A stretch of 53,449 bases of DNA from Virgibacillus alimentarius (GCF_000709085.1 NZ_JFBD01000014.1:1-53449), one strand, 5' to 3'. Shown: positions 28,646 through 39,307, numbered from the stretch's first letter. Translations and numbers: made by a program. The notes: generated from the sequence alone by a model not told the origin.

Positions 28646-29859
28646 TTATTTTATTGGTTCTGCTTGAGCTATATCTTCTTCTACAGCAATGTATAAGTTT
28701 AATTTAACTTTACCACTCTCCGTAGTTTCATGCAAAACTTTTTCAGTCAAAATTTTTGCATCAGGACCTAATTGTAATTGAAGTTCCTTCCTTGCTTGTT
28801 TGATTCCAGTTTTTATCGCTTCTTCTTTTGTTCGAGATAGTTTATTGTACTTCTTTTCACTTAATGTCGACTGAACAATTTTTATAGGTAACTTCCATTT
28901 AAAAAAATATACAGAATTTTTGGTTGTATCTGTATGGATTGCTTGATAATCCGGATCTTCAAATCCCCAAATCGGAATTTTAAAACCGCCTAATTGTATA
29001 TAATGCTTTTTCTCGTTATTTCCCGTTAATACTTCATTTTTAGTTTGCAAAGGAACAGTAACTGTCATCTCATACCATGTTTTAGCAGTAATATCGCCTT
29101 CAGCAGCTACTAATTTTGATTTCTTTTTTTCTTCCTTATCCTCTTCTTCATTCTCTTCATTGTCCTCAGTAATATCTCCTGACACTAAGATATCTCCAGG
29201 TTTCACATAGTCATTTACCTTAACTTTAGGAAGTCCTTTAGAAACATAGATATTTTTAATCACTCCCTTTTTCGTAGCTACTAAATTTTGTGGACCTGCA
29301 TTCTCTTCTTCTTCCACTATAATCTTCTCAACGCCTTCTAGAAAAAAGGTTGTCCCTTTTTTATGCACACCTACCCATAGTAACTCAGGTATATCATTCA
29401 TTAATTTTTGTTGAATAGAACTGGCTGAATCTAGAGAAAAACTTAACGTTCCAGGGCGAATGCCATAACTGTCTAATTGTTTATTTATTTTTTCCTCTAT
29501 ATCTTTAGGAACACCGGTAATCTGCACTTTCCATACGATATTGGATAATGCTATAATTAAAAAGAAACATAGAAAAAGGGCAATAAGGAGTTCTTTTTTT
29601 CGAATAAAACGTTTAAATAAAAAGGGATATCCCTTTTTATTAATAATGATATTTTATAGTCTGTTTCTTTTTTTATCTTTTTTATATACTTTACATGCTG
29701 TAATTTAATATTGCCTTCACACGTATCTTTACCGATCTTTTTTATATTCCATACCGGTATTTTGTGTTTCATACATGCCTGAAAAAATAATTCTGGCGTA
29801 TTCCCTTTCACAACAACAGTAATATATCCAGTAATAAAAGCTCCTTGTATATGTTTCAT
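28646..29859 (-). pseudogene. yqfD: Sporulation protein YqfD, interrupted by a frameshift
   Basis: YqfD is a membrane protein needed for a late stage of spore formation in B. subtilis. Two frames cover it: 29557-29859, starting at an ATG after an AGGAGGAGGAA site, and 28646-29527. In the first frame translation runs out of phase after DIPF; adding one base to the A5 run at 29619-29623 (T5 on the coding strand) restores a continuous protein of about 404 residues, including the membrane helix KELLIALFLCFFLIIALSN. B. subtilis YqfD has 398 residues. No other lesion is seen. It follows yqfC directly. Confidence 0.88.
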
Positions 29860-29885
29860 TTCCTCCTCCTGTATCATATCCAATG

Positions 29886-30170
29886 TTAATTTTGAGGGAT
29901 AAATTTCACCTCGGATATTGTTCCTTCTAATAATATTTCTTCAGGTAACATCATTTTTATAATAAAAGCAGAACCTGTAATCTGCACAAACCCCTTATTT
30001 GTTTTTAATTTAAGTTCTGTATCAGAGTATGTAACAATCCCCTGATGGTTTTCGATATATGCATGAATTTGCCCAATCATCGTAATTCTGGGAAGTTCGA
30101 GAATGACATCAGAAGGTAGAGCTAAATATTTAATTAACCATGGACGAATTCGTTGATTCCATTTCTTCAC
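29886..30170 (-). CDS. yqfC: Sporulation protein YqfC
   Basis: This 94-residue protein is strongly similar to B. subtilis YqfC, a sporulation protein whose gene precedes yqfD. The conserved block LPSDVILELPRITMIGQ (about 18-34) and ILPEEILLEGTI-like end are clear. GTG at 30170 is chosen: GAGGGGG lies nine bases upstream and the N-terminus then matches the family. A YabP/YqfC fold is assigned from family knowledge. It probably forms an operon with yqfD. Confidence 0.9.
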   Translation of the reverse strand: MKKWNQRIRPWLIKYLALPSDVILELPRITMIGQIHAYIENHQGIVTYSDTELKLKTNKGFVQITGSAFIIKMMLPEEILLEGTISEVKFIPQN

Positions 30171-30271
30171 TAATGGCATCCCCCTCTCAACATTATATTT
30201 ATGAAATAGGAGAATGGATAAGAACAAAAAATTAAAACTTACCTTTGTAAGAAAATTTAAATATTATAGCA

Positions 30272-30318
30272 TATAAAAAAACCTCAACCGGATATGCTTC
30301 AGCTTACCAGTTGAGGTT
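30272..30318 (-). terminator. Terminator of the nfeD-floA-yqfB operon
   Basis: A 9-bp stem (30280-30288 with 30310-30318) is followed by seven T on the minus strand, just past the yqfB stop codon. Confidence 0.88.
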
Positions 30319-30332
30319 GCTTTATTATCTAT

Positions 30333-30857
30333 TCATTTTTCGGGATTGAATAACACTTTTATATGGCCTAATAGCCTAGGGGAATCAAGTACTTCGGACA
30401 TAATGATACTGTCAACTAAACCATCACGAGATAGATTTCTTTTCATTCTTTCTTTCATAGGTTTATGTTGTAATTGTGATTTTTTGGGTTTTGAGTCTAA
30501 TTTTTCTTCTGTATTTTTTTTCATTGCCGAATGTTGAAAGTCTTCTAACGCTTCTTTTGTTCTCATATTTATATTTCCAGTCAAACGTTTTAATTGTTCC
30601 TCTCGTTGTTCCTCAGTAGAAACTGTTTTACTTTCTGGCCTTGGTTTCAGTTGCCTGAGAGGTTTAGCTTGTTTATTTGTTTGATGATCCCCGGTAGGAG
30701 GAGCGGATGCTGTGTATGGTTTCTTATTAGACTTCTCAGTTTGCTGTCTTGAATGTTTTTCTTTCTCTAACTTATCTTTCACAAAGCCTATAATTCCACC
30801 AATAATGATTAATATTATCATGAAGTTACCAAAAATAGCTTCTAATAAGGCTTCCAT
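30333..30857 (-). CDS. yqfB: Membrane-anchored hydrophilic protein, YqfB-like
   Basis: This 174-residue protein has one N-terminal membrane helix (about 8-26) followed by a long basic, Gln/Lys-rich and probably disordered region, then a conserved C-terminal block near 145-170 (SRDGLVDSIIMSEVLDSPR). It lies directly after floA, as yqfB does after floA in B. subtilis. Function is unknown. Co-transcription with floA and nfeD suggests a role with flotillin membrane domains. Confidence 0.7.
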   Translation of the reverse strand: MEALLEAIFGNFMIILIIIGGIIGFVKDKLEKEKHSRQQTEKSNKKPYTASAPPTGDHQTNKQAKPLRQLKPRPESKTVSTEEQREEQLKRLTGNINMRTKEALEDFQHSAMKKNTEEKLDSKPKKSQLQHKPMKERMKRNLSRDGLVDSIIMSEVLDSPRLLGHIKVLFNPEK

Positions 30858-30890
30858 GATAGGCCTCCTTCCAATTTACACCTCAAAAGG

Positions 30891-31889
30891 TTATTGATTT
30901 TTATGATCATCATGATGATCATCTTCTGATAATTTACCGATGGTATCTCGCATATCCGTATCAGCATTTATATTCTTGTAATTCATATAATCCATAACAC
31001 CAAGATTTCCAGATCGTAATGCTTCAGCAAGTGCTTTTGGAACTTCAGCTTCAGCTTCCACCACTTGTGCACGCATTTCTTGTACTCTGGCAACCATTTC
31101 TTGTTCTTGTGCAACAGCCATTGCGCGACGTTCTTCTGCTTTTGCCTGAGCAATGTTCTTGTCAGCTTCAGCTTGATCCGATTGTAATATCGCACCAATA
31201 TTTTTACCGATATCAACATCAGCAATATCAATGGATAAAATTTCAAAGGCAGTACCTGCATCTAATCCTTTCGCCAGTACAGTATGAGAGATTGAGTCAG
31301 GATCTTCCAAAACCTCTTTGTGTGTCTTTGAACTACCTATTGTACTAACAACACCTTCACCTACACGTGCAATAACAGTTTCTTCACTTGCTCCACCAAC
31401 AAGTCGGTCTATGTTAGCACGCACTGTAACCCTCGCTAATGCTTTTACTTCAATCCCATCCATTGCAATACCTGCAATAAAAGGCGTTTCAATTACTTTA
31501 GGGTTAACACTCATTTGTACAGCTTCCAACACATTACGTCCAGCAAGGTCAATTGCTGCAGCACGTTCAAATGATAAAGTAATATTAGCTCGTTGTGCTG
31601 CAATTAAGGCATTAACTACCCTGTCAACATTACCACCTGCTAAGTAATGACTTTCTAATTGATTCGTTTTAACATCCAACCCAGCTTTATATGCCTTTAT
31701 TAAAGGGTTAATTACTCGAGCTGGTACCACTCGACGCAAACGCATACCTACCAAAGTAAACAATCCAACTTTTACACCAGCTGCTAAGGCGCTAATCCAA
31801 AGCATCACTGGAACGAATGTAAACAATACAGCAATTGCAATTAAGATAACTGCAATTATAATGATTGGTGCAATATCTACAAATTCCAT
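30891..31889 (-). CDS. floA: Flotillin-like protein FloA
   Basis: FloA is a membrane scaffold of functional microdomains that affects fluidity and cell-wall synthesis. The 332-residue protein has an N-terminal membrane-embedded segment (about 5-45), a PHB/SPFH domain (about 60-220), an Ala/Glu-rich coiled coil (about 235-300) and a short variable tail with His/Asp repeats. It is nearly identical to B. subtilis YqfA in the core. It is encoded 37 bp after the NfeD protease, its usual partner. Confidence 0.95.
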   Translation of the reverse strand: MEFVDIAPIIIIAVILIAIAVLFTFVPVMLWISALAAGVKVGLFTLVGMRLRRVVPARVINPLIKAYKAGLDVKTNQLESHYLAGGNVDRVVNALIAAQRANITLSFERAAAIDLAGRNVLEAVQMSVNPKVIETPFIAGIAMDGIEVKALARVTVRANIDRLVGGASEETVIARVGEGVVSTIGSSKTHKEVLEDPDSISHTVLAKGLDAGTAFEILSIDIADVDIGKNIGAILQSDQAEADKNIAQAKAEERRAMAVAQEQEMVARVQEMRAQVVEAEAEVPKALAEALRSGNLGVMDYMNYKNINADTDMRDTIGKLSEDDHHDDHKNQ

Positions 31890-31926
31890 TTTTATTCCTC
31901 CTCAAATTTTTTATTTATAGCTCGCG

Positions 31927-33270
31927 TTATAGTTCGCGAACAACAACTCGCATTCCTTCAACTTTAATGATCTTTACAGACTTATTCTTATCGATAAAAC
32001 TACCTTCTGAAACGACATCGATACGTTCATCGTTAAATACAGCCGTTCCAGATGGACGAAGTGGTGTTGAAGTTAGCCCTTCTAACCCAACAAGTTCAGT
32101 ACGATTGTCAGAAGATACATATCCTAAATCTGTTGTAGTCCGATCTTTTAATATTATATGGCGGAAGAAGCCTTTCTCCATACCAACCCATTTAAATAAT
32201 ATGATGGAAGCAATTACTGCTACCACAAAGGCTATGCTAATACTAAGTGACATATGTTTTAAATCATATCCAGACATAAGTAACGATCCAATTATTGAAC
32301 CAATTCCGAGTAAACCCATAATTCCTCCGGGCACAAAAAATTCCGCTATAATAAGAACGATTCCTAACACAAGCAATATGATAGCTTCCATGCCTGCCAA
32401 ACCGGCAATAATGTGTCCATAGAAAAATAGTATTAAGGCTAATAATCCCATGGTTCCTGGAACACCAAAACCTGGTGAATATAGCTCAACAATCAGTCCA
32501 AGACTTGCTACCGATAAAAGAATTGGAACAACTACAGGATTTGTTAAAAATCTTGCAATTTCTTCCGCAAATGTTGGTTCTGTTTCTACAATCTTTGCAT
32601 TTTCTAGTCCTATATCATGTAATAATTTAGTACGATGATTCACTATACCTTCAGCGTAATCAACCTCTAATGCGGACTTAGGATCTAAGGTTAAAAATTC
32701 TCCTTTACCAGCATTATACTCTGGTAAATCAATACTTGAATCAGCCATGGCTGCAGCATAAAGGGGATCTCTATCTTTAGATTCGGCAGCACTTTTCATT
32801 GCGGCCAACCATGCAGATTGTGCTTTCTTATCTGCTGCCGTACCGTCTTGATTAATTACTCCGCTTGCCCCCATTGTTGCATGGGGTTTCATATAAATCG
32901 TATCTGTATTTAACGCAATATAAGAGCCAGCGGACAATGCCTCATTAACAATAAAAGAAGTGGTTGGAATTTTTAAGTCTTGCAAAAGATTAGCAATTTG
33001 TCCCGCAGAATCAACTCTTCCTCCGGGAGTATCAATCTCAAATACAATATGATCAGCGTTCTCTTCGATTGCTTCTTTTGTTGTACGCTTTAGAAAAGCC
33101 TCTAATCCTCTTTCAACTTCTTTTTTTACTGGTATAACATATACTAATTTTCCTTCTCCATTCTCTTTAGCTTCTATTGATGATTCAGGAAGAAATGGGA
33201 GAATAAAAAAGGTTACTAATAATGCAATTACTATGTAAATGATGGGCTTTTTCCTGACAATATAAATCAC
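31927..33270 (-). CDS. yqeZ: NfeD-type membrane serine protease, YqeZ-like
   Basis: This 447-residue protein has a signal or anchor helix (about 9-28), a ClpP-class serine protease domain (about 40-220) with the nucleophile in EALSAGSYIAL and Lys in the downstream segment, four or five membrane helices (about 240-370), and the NfeD OB-fold C-terminus. NfeD proteases partner with flotillin or stomatin encoded next door, here FloA. The GTG start at 33270 lies almost on top of its AAGGGG site, which is unusual; an ATT codon three codons later is better spaced but rare as a start. Confidence 0.9.
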   Translation of the reverse strand: MIYIVRKKPIIYIVIALLVTFFILPFLPESSIEAKENGEGKLVYVIPVKKEVERGLEAFLKRTTKEAIEENADHIVFEIDTPGGRVDSAGQIANLLQDLKIPTTSFIVNEALSAGSYIALNTDTIYMKPHATMGASGVINQDGTAADKKAQSAWLAAMKSAAESKDRDPLYAAAMADSSIDLPEYNAGKGEFLTLDPKSALEVDYAEGIVNHRTKLLHDIGLENAKIVETEPTFAEEIARFLTNPVVVPILLSVASLGLIVELYSPGFGVPGTMGLLALILFFYGHIIAGLAGMEAIILLVLGIVLIIAEFFVPGGIMGLLGIGSIIGSLLMSGYDLKHMSLSISIAFVVAVIASIILFKWVGMEKGFFRHIILKDRTTTDLGYVSSDNRTELVGLEGLTSTPLRPSGTAVFNDERIDVVSEGSFIDKNKSVKIIKVEGMRVVVREL

Positions 33271-33331
33271 CCCCTTATCAATTTTTTCATTTTTAGTATG
33301 CCTTTTTACTCGGATAAATAAATAGTAACAT

Positions 33332-33361
33332 ATATTACAAATGTATTGGGATGTAAATCAA
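33332..33361 (-). promoter_or_regulatory. Candidate sigma-A promoter of yqeZ-floA-yqfB
   Basis: The minus strand reads TTGATT, 18 bases, TAATAT. I saw no sigma-W motif (TGAAAC with CGTA), which controls this operon in B. subtilis. Confidence 0.5.
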
Positions 33362-33366
33362 GCTTT

Positions 33367-33402
33367 AAAAAAGTCCTTGCCACAAATGACAAGGACTTTT
33401 TT
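33367..33402 (-). terminator. Terminator of rpsU-yqeY
   Basis: A perfect 13-bp stem (33367-33379 with 33390-33402) with T-run lies five bases after the yqeY stop codon. Confidence 0.9.
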
Positions 33403-33406
33403 AACA

Positions 33407-33853
33407 TTAATTCAAATATTTTTGAACAATTTTATTTATTTGTGAGCCATCAGCTTTTCCTTTAACCTTTGGCATAATGGCACTCATTACTTTTCCCATA
33501 TCTTTTTTAGATATAGCATTTACTTCCTGTATTGTTTCTTGAATAAGTGCCTCTAATTTTTCGTTTGATAACTGTTCAGGCATATATTTTTGGATAATTA
33601 GTATTTCATATTCAAGTTTCTCAACAATATCATTTCGACCAGCTGATTTATATTCTGGGAGGGAATCTTTCCTCTGCTTTAACTCCCTGGACAGTATTGT
33701 TAATTCTTCGTCCTCAGAAAGTTTATCTTTACCAAGCTTGATCATTTCATTTTGTAAGGAAGCTTTCACCATACGAATTATGCTTAATTTTTCTTTTTCT
33801 TTATTCTTCATTGCCTGCTTCATATCGTTATTCAGCTGTTCTAACAATGACAT
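33407..33853 (-). CDS. yqeY: GatB/YqeY domain protein
   Basis: This 148-residue protein has the YqeY fold: an N-terminal helical domain (about 1-90) and a C-terminal three-helix domain related to the tail of GatB, which suggests tRNA binding. It is similar to B. subtilis YqeY over its full length, with the family blocks [13 protein letters not shown] and [13 protein letters not shown]. It follows rpsU by 15 bases in a two-gene operon. Its precise role is unknown. Confidence 0.92.
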   Translation of the reverse strand: MSLLEQLNNDMKQAMKNKEKEKLSIIRMVKASLQNEMIKLGKDKLSEDEELTILSRELKQRKDSLPEYKSAGRNDIVEKLEYEILIIQKYMPEQLSNEKLEALIQETIQEVNAISKKDMGKVMSAIMPKVKGKADGSQINKIVQKYLN

Positions 33854-33868
33854 GTCCCGAGCACCTCT

Positions 33869-34045
33869 TTAGTATCTGCGTTTTCTAGCAGCTTCCGATT
33901 TCTTTTTACGGCGAACGCTAGGTTTTTCATAATATTCACGCTTGCGATATTCGGATAATGTACCGCTTTTTGAAACATTACGTTTAAAGCGACGAAGAGC
34001 ATCCTCAAGGGACTCGTTTTTACGAATGCGAGTTGTATTTGACAT
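33869..34045 (-). CDS. rpsU: 30S ribosomal protein S21
   Basis: This 58-residue, very basic protein is bS21 of the small subunit. It begins [20 protein letters not shown] and ends in a Lys/Arg cluster ([14 protein letters not shown]), typical of the family. A strong GGAGGGAGG site precedes ATG, and a near-consensus promoter lies about 70 bases upstream. It is followed directly by yqeY. Confidence 0.96.
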   Translation of the reverse strand: MSNTTRIRKNESLEDALRRFKRNVSKSGTLSEYRKREYYEKPSVRRKKKSEAARKRRY

Positions 34046-34117
34046 GCTATTTTCCCTCCCTCCGAAGCATAGAACAAAGTTAGACAGACATATGTAAACA
34101 TTTATACGCCTTGGTTT

Positions 34118-34146
34118 ATTATAATATATCTACCGTTTTAGGTCAA
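34118..34146 (-). promoter_or_regulatory. Sigma-A promoter of rpsU-yqeY
   Basis: The minus strand reads TTGACC, 17 bases, TATAAT: five of six and six of six consensus bases. Confidence 0.8.
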
Positions 34147-34166
34147 CTGCAGATTTTCAAGGACAT

Positions 34167-34838
34167 TCAATAATCTGATGTTCCTTGATTATCCTTTACT
34201 ATATCTTTCCCGCTGCTTGCTCCAATCCTTGTAGCACCTGCTTCAATTAATGCTTTTGTAAATGATAAGTCACGTACCCCGCCTGAAGCCTTTACACCCA
34301 TTTCTGGACCAACTGTCTGTCGCATTAATTTTATATTTTCTAGTGAAGCGCCGCCACCGGAAAAACCTGTTGATGTTTTAACAAAATCCGCATTAGCTTC
34401 TTTAGCTAACAAACATGCACGAACCTTTTCATCTTTGTTTAATAATGAAGTTTCTATGATTACTTTAACTAATGCTTGTTTATCTGCTGCTTGGACAATT
34501 GCTTCTATTTCTTCTCTTACAAAAGAATCGTTATTTGACTTTAATTCTCCTATATTGATAACCATATCAATTTCTGTCGCGCCATCTTTAATTGCTTGTT
34601 TTGCCTCGAAAACTTTTGTTGCAGTGGTTGTAGCACCAAGCGGAAATCCAATTACTGTACATACCTTTACAGAGGTGTCTTTTAATTGTTGATAACAATG
34701 AGATACCCAATGGGGATTAACACATACGGATGCAAATTCATATTCTATTGCTTCTTGGATGATTTGATTTATTTTATCGCGTGTTGTCTCTGGTTTTAAT
34801 TGAGTAAGATCAATATACTTTGCATATTCTTTACTCAT
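34167..34838 (-). CDS. deoC: Deoxyribose-phosphate aldolase
   Basis: DeoC splits 2-deoxyribose 5-phosphate to glyceraldehyde 3-phosphate and acetaldehyde in deoxynucleoside salvage. The 223-residue TIM barrel shows the Schiff-base lysine in FVKTSTGF and a second active-site lysine in [18 protein letters not shown] precedes ATG. In B. subtilis deoC lies elsewhere with other nucleoside genes; here it sits between mtaB and rpsU, so it was inserted into or retained within this conserved neighbourhood. Confidence 0.95.
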   Translation of the reverse strand: MSKEYAKYIDLTQLKPETTRDKINQIIQEAIEYEFASVCVNPHWVSHCYQQLKDTSVKVCTVIGFPLGATTTATKVFEAKQAIKDGATEIDMVINIGELKSNNDSFVREEIEAIVQAADKQALVKVIIETSLLNKDEKVRACLLAKEANADFVKTSTGFSGGGASLENIKLMRQTVGPEMGVKASGGVRDLSFTKALIEAGATRIGASSGKDIVKDNQGTSDY

Positions 34839-34954
34839 GATAAACTCCCTTCCAAATTTGCACGTACTATATTAAAACACAGTCCACTCCTTATTTTTCC
34901 ACATGGAATAATATAGAAAAATTACAGTATGTCGTTAAGGAGCAGACCTTTTGT

Positions 34955-36316
34955 TTACTGTGCTGTTTGTTGGTACTGACTGTGTGTAGCATTGTCCATT
35001 ATGCGGACAAACTTACCTTTATTTAATGGGTAACCTGATTTTGTAATTTTAACTCTTACAATTTTACCTATTAAATCTGGTGTTCCTTCAAATTGTACTT
35101 TTAAATAGTTGTCGGTGTATCCAACTAATAATTCAGGATGTTCCTCATCATGAACTCGTTCTTCTGGAATCACTTCTAATACCTCATCTTGGTATTTTGA
35201 AGCATATTCTTTTGCAAGTTGATTGGATAATTCGATCATCTGATGAACACGGTCATTTTTAAGCTCATCTTCCACTTGATCTTTCATTCTTGCAGCAGGT
35301 GTACCAGTACGTCTAGAAAAAGGAAATACGTGTAGTTCTGAATATCCTATTTCCTTAACAAAATCATATGTTTCTTTAAATTCTTCATCAGTTTCACCTG
35401 GAAAACCTACAATAACATCTGAAGTAATTGCAAGATTAGGAAGCGCTTTTCGTATTTTATCTACCTTTTGCTTATAATAATTTGTTGTATATTTTCTACG
35501 CATTCTTGCCAGGACGGTATTTGATCCGGATTGAAGCGGGATGTGTAAATGCCTAACAATCTTCTCTGATTTATCAAGCACCTCTATAACTTCATCCGTA
35601 ATTTGACTAGCTTCAATAGAAGAAATACGAACTCGTTTTAAACCTTCTACCTTTGTTTCAAGGTCATGAAGTAACATAGCGAAGTTATAATCGTTCATAT
35701 CCTCTCCATAACCTGCTGTATGGATACCTGTTAGTACAATTTCTTTATACCCTGCATCAACAAGTTGTTGTGCTTGATTTATTACGTTTTCTGGGCCTCG
35801 CGATCTTAGCAGCCCGCGTGACCACGGAATAATACAAAAGGTACAAAAATTATTACAGCCTTCTTGAATTTTCAATGAAGCACGTGTACGATCTGTAAAT
35901 TCAGGGACATCCATTTCTTCAAATACTCGACTCTTCATAATGTTTGTTACACCATTGACTGGTTTACGTGTTTGTATATGTTCTTCAATATATTCGATCA
36001 TTTTGCTCCGGTTTTGTGTTCCAACAATAACATCTACACCGGGGATTTCCATGATTTCACCTGGTGATGTTTGCGCATAGCAGCCAGTAACACAAACTAC
36101 ACTTTCCGGATTTTGTCGAACAGCTTTACGAATCGTTTGCCTGCTCTTTTTATCTCCTGTATTTGTAACGGTACATGTATTGATGACATAGACATCTGCT
36201 TGCCGATTAAAATCAACACGTTCATAGCCTTGATTCATAAACATTTGCCATATACCCTCAGTTTCGTAATGATTTACCTTACAGCCTAATGTATGAAACG
36301 CTACTGTTGGCACCAT
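34955..36316 (-). CDS. mtaB: tRNA t6A37 methylthiotransferase MtaB
   Basis: MtaB adds a methylthio group to t6A at position 37 of ANN-decoding tRNAs. The 453-residue radical-SAM protein has the N-terminal UPF0004 domain with three cluster cysteines (HTLGCKVNH, INTCTVTN, VTGCYAQ), the radical-SAM CNNFCTFC motif near 155-162, and a C-terminal TRAM domain. ATG at 36316 shares one base with the rsmE stop codon, indicating coupling. It is last in the dnaJ-prmA-rsmE-mtaB series, as in B. subtilis (yqeV). Confidence 0.95.
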   Translation of the reverse strand: MVPTVAFHTLGCKVNHYETEGIWQMFMNQGYERVDFNRQADVYVINTCTVTNTGDKKSRQTIRKAVRQNPESVVCVTGCYAQTSPGEIMEIPGVDVIVGTQNRSKMIEYIEEHIQTRKPVNGVTNIMKSRVFEEMDVPEFTDRTRASLKIQEGCNNFCTFCIIPWSRGLLRSRGPENVINQAQQLVDAGYKEIVLTGIHTAGYGEDMNDYNFAMLLHDLETKVEGLKRVRISSIEASQITDEVIEVLDKSEKIVRHLHIPLQSGSNTVLARMRRKYTTNYYKQKVDKIRKALPNLAITSDVIVGFPGETDEEFKETYDFVKEIGYSELHVFPFSRRTGTPAARMKDQVEDELKNDRVHQMIELSNQLAKEYASKYQDEVLEVIPEERVHDEEHPELLVGYTDNYLKVQFEGTPDLIGKIVRVKITKSGYPLNKGKFVRIMDNATHSQYQQTAQ

Positions 36317-37080
36317 TAACACCTCAATTCTTCAAAATGATAAGATATGCTTGCTAATACATATAGAGCTGCAGTTTCTGTCCGCAATATACGAGGACCA
36401 AGCCGGACTGCCGTAAAGTTATTCTTTTTCAGCAGATCAACTTCGTTTGTTGAGAACCCTCCTTCGGGTCCAATACAAACTAAAACACGCTGCCCTTCTT
36501 TTAAGTTCGACACTAGCGTTCCGAATGAATGTTCATGATCCACTTTTGCTTCTTCTTCATAGGCAAATAACTTTACATCGTAATTTCTACTTTCATGAAC
36601 GAGATCAGAAATTGCCATTATATCTTGAATGATCGGTATTTTATTCCGATGACTCTGTTCACTTGCTTCTTTAACTATTTTAGCAAAACGATTTAATTTT
36701 TTCTCAGTCTTTTTTTTATCCCACTTAACAATGGAACGTTGAGCTTGGAATGGAATAAAGGAGTGTGCACCAAGCTCTGTACCTTTTTGAAGGATAAAGT
36801 CAAGTTTATCTCCTTTTGGTAACCCTTGAGCTATTGTAATTTGAAAAGGAAGTTCTACTTGTTCGTTTAACCATTCTATCACCGCTAATTTAATAAGGTT
36901 TGTATCAAACGATGTAATCGTACAAATCGCAGCTTGTCCATTAGGATGATTACAGATCACTTTGTCGTTTATCTTAAATCGCATGACTTTCGATATATGG
37001 TGAGCATCATCTCCATGTATATAAACCTGATCATTCTCCCAATTATCTCTAGGAACAAAATAACGTTGCAAGACATGCAC
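36316..37080 (-). CDS. rsmE: 16S rRNA m3U1498 methyltransferase RsmE
   Basis: RsmE methylates U1498 of 16S rRNA. The 254-residue protein has an N-terminal PUA-like domain (to about 75) and a SPOUT (trefoil-knot) methyltransferase domain with the SAM-binding GPEGGFS and [11 protein letters not shown] motifs. It is tightly packed between prmA (8-bp gap) and mtaB (1-base overlap), matching B. subtilis yqeU. Confidence 0.94.
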   Translation of the reverse strand: MHVLQRYFVPRDNWENDQVYIHGDDAHHISKVMRFKINDKVICNHPNGQAAICTITSFDTNLIKLAVIEWLNEQVELPFQITIAQGLPKGDKLDFILQKGTELGAHSFIPFQAQRSIVKWDKKKTEKKLNRFAKIVKEASEQSHRNKIPIIQDIMAISDLVHESRNYDVKLFAYEEEAKVDHEHSFGTLVSNLKEGQRVLVCIGPEGGFSTNEVDLLKKNNFTAVRLGPRILRTETAALYVLASISYHFEELRC

Positions 37081-37088
37081 CTCTAATT

Positions 37089-38030
37089 TTATTCATTTTT
37101 TCTGGCTATCATACATACCCATTCACCCATATGAAATGTTTCTAAAATGCTAAACCCATGTTTTTCCATTTCTAATTGAACATCCTGCTCTTTCGTTTGA
37201 ATTATTCCTGAAGTAACAAATAAACCACCTTGCTTTAAGTTATTCCAGGCATCCTCAACAAATCGTACAATGATCTCAGCTAATATATTGGAAACGATTA
37301 TATCCGCCTGAACTGTTACATTATGAAGCAAATCATTTTGCTTGGCTATTATTTTATCTTCTAGTTTATTAATCTTCATATTAATTTGCGTGCTTTTCAC
37401 CGCAACGTCATCTAAATCATAAGCATAAACTTTACTTGCACCGAGTAAGACAGAGGCTATACTTAATACACCAGAACCACAACCGACATCTATAATTGTG
37501 TCCTTTTTGTTTATATATTGTTCCAATGCCTGAATGCTTAACATCGTTGTCGGATGTGTACCTGTACCAAATGCCATGCCAGGGTCAAGCTCAATAATAA
37601 GTTCATCTTCTGATTTAGGTTCATATTTTTCCCACGTCGGGGCTATTGTAACCTTCTCTGAGATTTTTACAGGTTTATAATATCTTTTCCAAGCTGTTGC
37701 CCAATCTATCTCAGAAACTTCACTAAAAGTAATATTGTTTTGTCCAATATCTATATTGTAGGAAGGTAGCTCATTAATAGAATCCTTTATTACTCCAATT
37801 ATTTTATTTAGAAACTCGTCTATAGGTAAATAAGCTTTTATGAAAATTCCATCTTCAGGGTACTCAGCAGGATTTAGCTCATAAACTTCGCCAAAAAAAG
37901 TGTCTCGTTCTTTGACTAAATCCAATGGATCCTCTATTACAATCCCGTTTGCTCCATTGTTATGCAGTATATTTGAAATTGGTTCGACAGCTTCATTGGT
38001 TGTATGAATACACATTTCCGACCATTTCAA
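37089..38030 (-). CDS. prmA: Ribosomal protein L11 methyltransferase PrmA
   Basis: PrmA trimethylates ribosomal protein L11. The 313-residue protein has a small N-terminal substrate-recognition domain (about 1-75), a helical linker, and a class I SAM domain with [13 protein letters not shown] near 180-192 and the [11 protein letters not shown] (NxxA/NPP-like) loop. The apparent start is TTG. It lies 60 bp after dnaJ, as in the B. subtilis dnaK operon (yqeT). Confidence 0.94.
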   Translation of the reverse strand: MKWSEMCIHTTNEAVEPISNILHNNGANGIVIEDPLDLVKERDTFFGEVYELNPAEYPEDGIFIKAYLPIDEFLNKIIGVIKDSINELPSYNIDIGQNNITFSEVSEIDWATAWKRYYKPVKISEKVTIAPTWEKYEPKSEDELIIELDPGMAFGTGTHPTTMLSIQALEQYINKKDTIIDVGCGSGVLSIASVLLGASKVYAYDLDDVAVKSTQINMKINKLEDKIIAKQNDLLHNVTVQADIIVSNILAEIIVRFVEDAWNNLKQGGLFVTSGIIQTKEQDVQLEMEKHGFSILETFHMGEWVCMIARKNE

Positions 38031-38090
38031 TAGGAACCACTCTCTTCTATATGAATTAATGATAGTAGGGGGAGCTTGGAAACACTTTGA

Positions 38091-39212
38091 TTACTCCCCT
38101 TTAAATGCCTCTTTAAATCGCTTGAAAAGAGAGCTGCTATGATCGTCCGTTGATTGATTACCGCCAATTGCATTAAACTCTTTTAAAAGCTCTTTTTGTC
38201 GTTTATTTAATTTGGTTGGTGTGATTACCTTCACTTGAATATGTTGATCCCCGTGCCCATATCCTCGAACATTTGGAGCTCCTTTTCCTTTTAGACGGAA
38301 CACTTTACCTGTTTGCGTTCCAGCAGGGATTTTCAGCATTACTTTACCGTGTACAGTTGGAACTTCTACTTCATCGCCTAACGCCACTTGGGTGAATGTC
38401 AAAGGTAGTTCACAATGAATATGGTCCCCATCACGCTCAAAAAATTCATGGGCTCTTACTTGAACTACTACAAATAAATCTCCGGCAGGGCCGCCATTTT
38501 TTCCGGGCTCCCCTTTTCCAGTAACACGAATTTGCTGCCCTTCATCGATTCCTGCAGGGATAGAAATATGAATTTTTTTGTTTTTCTTCACTTTTCCTGT
38601 ACCACTGCATTTTTTACATTTTTCCGGAATAATTTTACCTGATCCATTACAGTGGTGACAGACGCGACGATTTACAACCTTTCCAAACGGCGTATTTTGT
38701 TCTACGTTTAACTGTCCTGAACCATTACAATGCGTACAAGTTTTCACTTTCGAACCAGGTTTTGCTCCTGAACCATTACAGCTTTCACAATTTTCTTCTT
38801 TTGGAAGAGTAATATCTACTTCTTTTCCAAAAATGGCTTCTTCAAAATCAAGCACCATTGTGTACTGTAAATCGGCTCCTTGTTGTGGTGCGTTTGGGTC
38901 ACGTCTACGACCACCACCAAAGAACATATCGAATATATCACCAAAGCCGCCAAAATCCTGTGCACCGCCAAAGCCGCCAAAACCTTGTCCTTGAGCACCC
39001 GCATGACCAAACTGGTCATATTGAGATCGTTTTTGATCATCTTTTAATACTTCATAGGCTTCTTTTGCTTCCTTAAATTTATCTGCAGCATCCTCTTCTT
39101 TATTCACATCAGGATGGTATTTTCTAGCTAGCTTTCGATAAGCTTTTTTAATTTCATCCTTTGAAGCATCTTTGCCAACTCCAAGGATATCATAATAATC
39201 ACGCTTACTCAC
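38091..39212 (-). CDS. dnaJ: Chaperone protein DnaJ
   Basis: DnaJ is the type I Hsp40 co-chaperone that delivers substrates to DnaK and stimulates its ATPase. The 373-residue protein has a J domain with HPD (about 32-34), a Gly/Phe-rich linker (about 70-105), four CxxCxGxG zinc repeats (about 145-215) and the C-terminal substrate domains. GTG is the start, seven bases after GGGGAGAGTGA. A terminator and a candidate promoter lie between dnaK and dnaJ. Confidence 0.97.
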   Translation of the reverse strand: MSKRDYYDILGVGKDASKDEIKKAYRKLARKYHPDVNKEEDAADKFKEAKEAYEVLKDDQKRSQYDQFGHAGAQGQGFGGFGGAQDFGGFGDIFDMFFGGGRRRDPNAPQQGADLQYTMVLDFEEAIFGKEVDITLPKEENCESCNGSGAKPGSKVKTCTHCNGSGQLNVEQNTPFGKVVNRRVCHHCNGSGKIIPEKCKKCSGTGKVKKNKKIHISIPAGIDEGQQIRVTGKGEPGKNGGPAGDLFVVVQVRAHEFFERDGDHIHCELPLTFTQVALGDEVEVPTVHGKVMLKIPAGTQTGKVFRLKGKGAPNVRGYGHGDQHIQVKVITPTKLNKRQKELLKEFNAIGGNQSTDDHSSSLFKRFKEAFKGE

Positions 39213-39252
39213 TTGTAAATCACTCTCCCCGACACACTATTACATAAATGTT

Positions 39253-39282
39253 ATCTTATCATTTTTAAACCTTTGATAGCAA
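39253..39282 (-). promoter_or_regulatory. Candidate internal promoter of dnaJ
   Basis: The minus strand reads TTGCTA, 18 bases, TAAGAT between the dnaK-distal terminator and dnaJ. No CIRCE element accompanies it. Confidence 0.45.
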
Positions 39283-39307
39283 ATGAACTTTAAAATATTC
39301 TAGGCTG

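Noticed and set aside
29610-29632. Programmed ribosomal frameshift in yqfD
   Set aside because: There is no standard slippery heptamer with a following structure tied to it, and the family is normally encoded in a single frame. Mutation or sequencing error is simpler.
33841-34101. An 86-codon open frame on the minus strand
   Set aside because: It is an alternative frame across rpsU; the rpsU frame encodes a clear S21.
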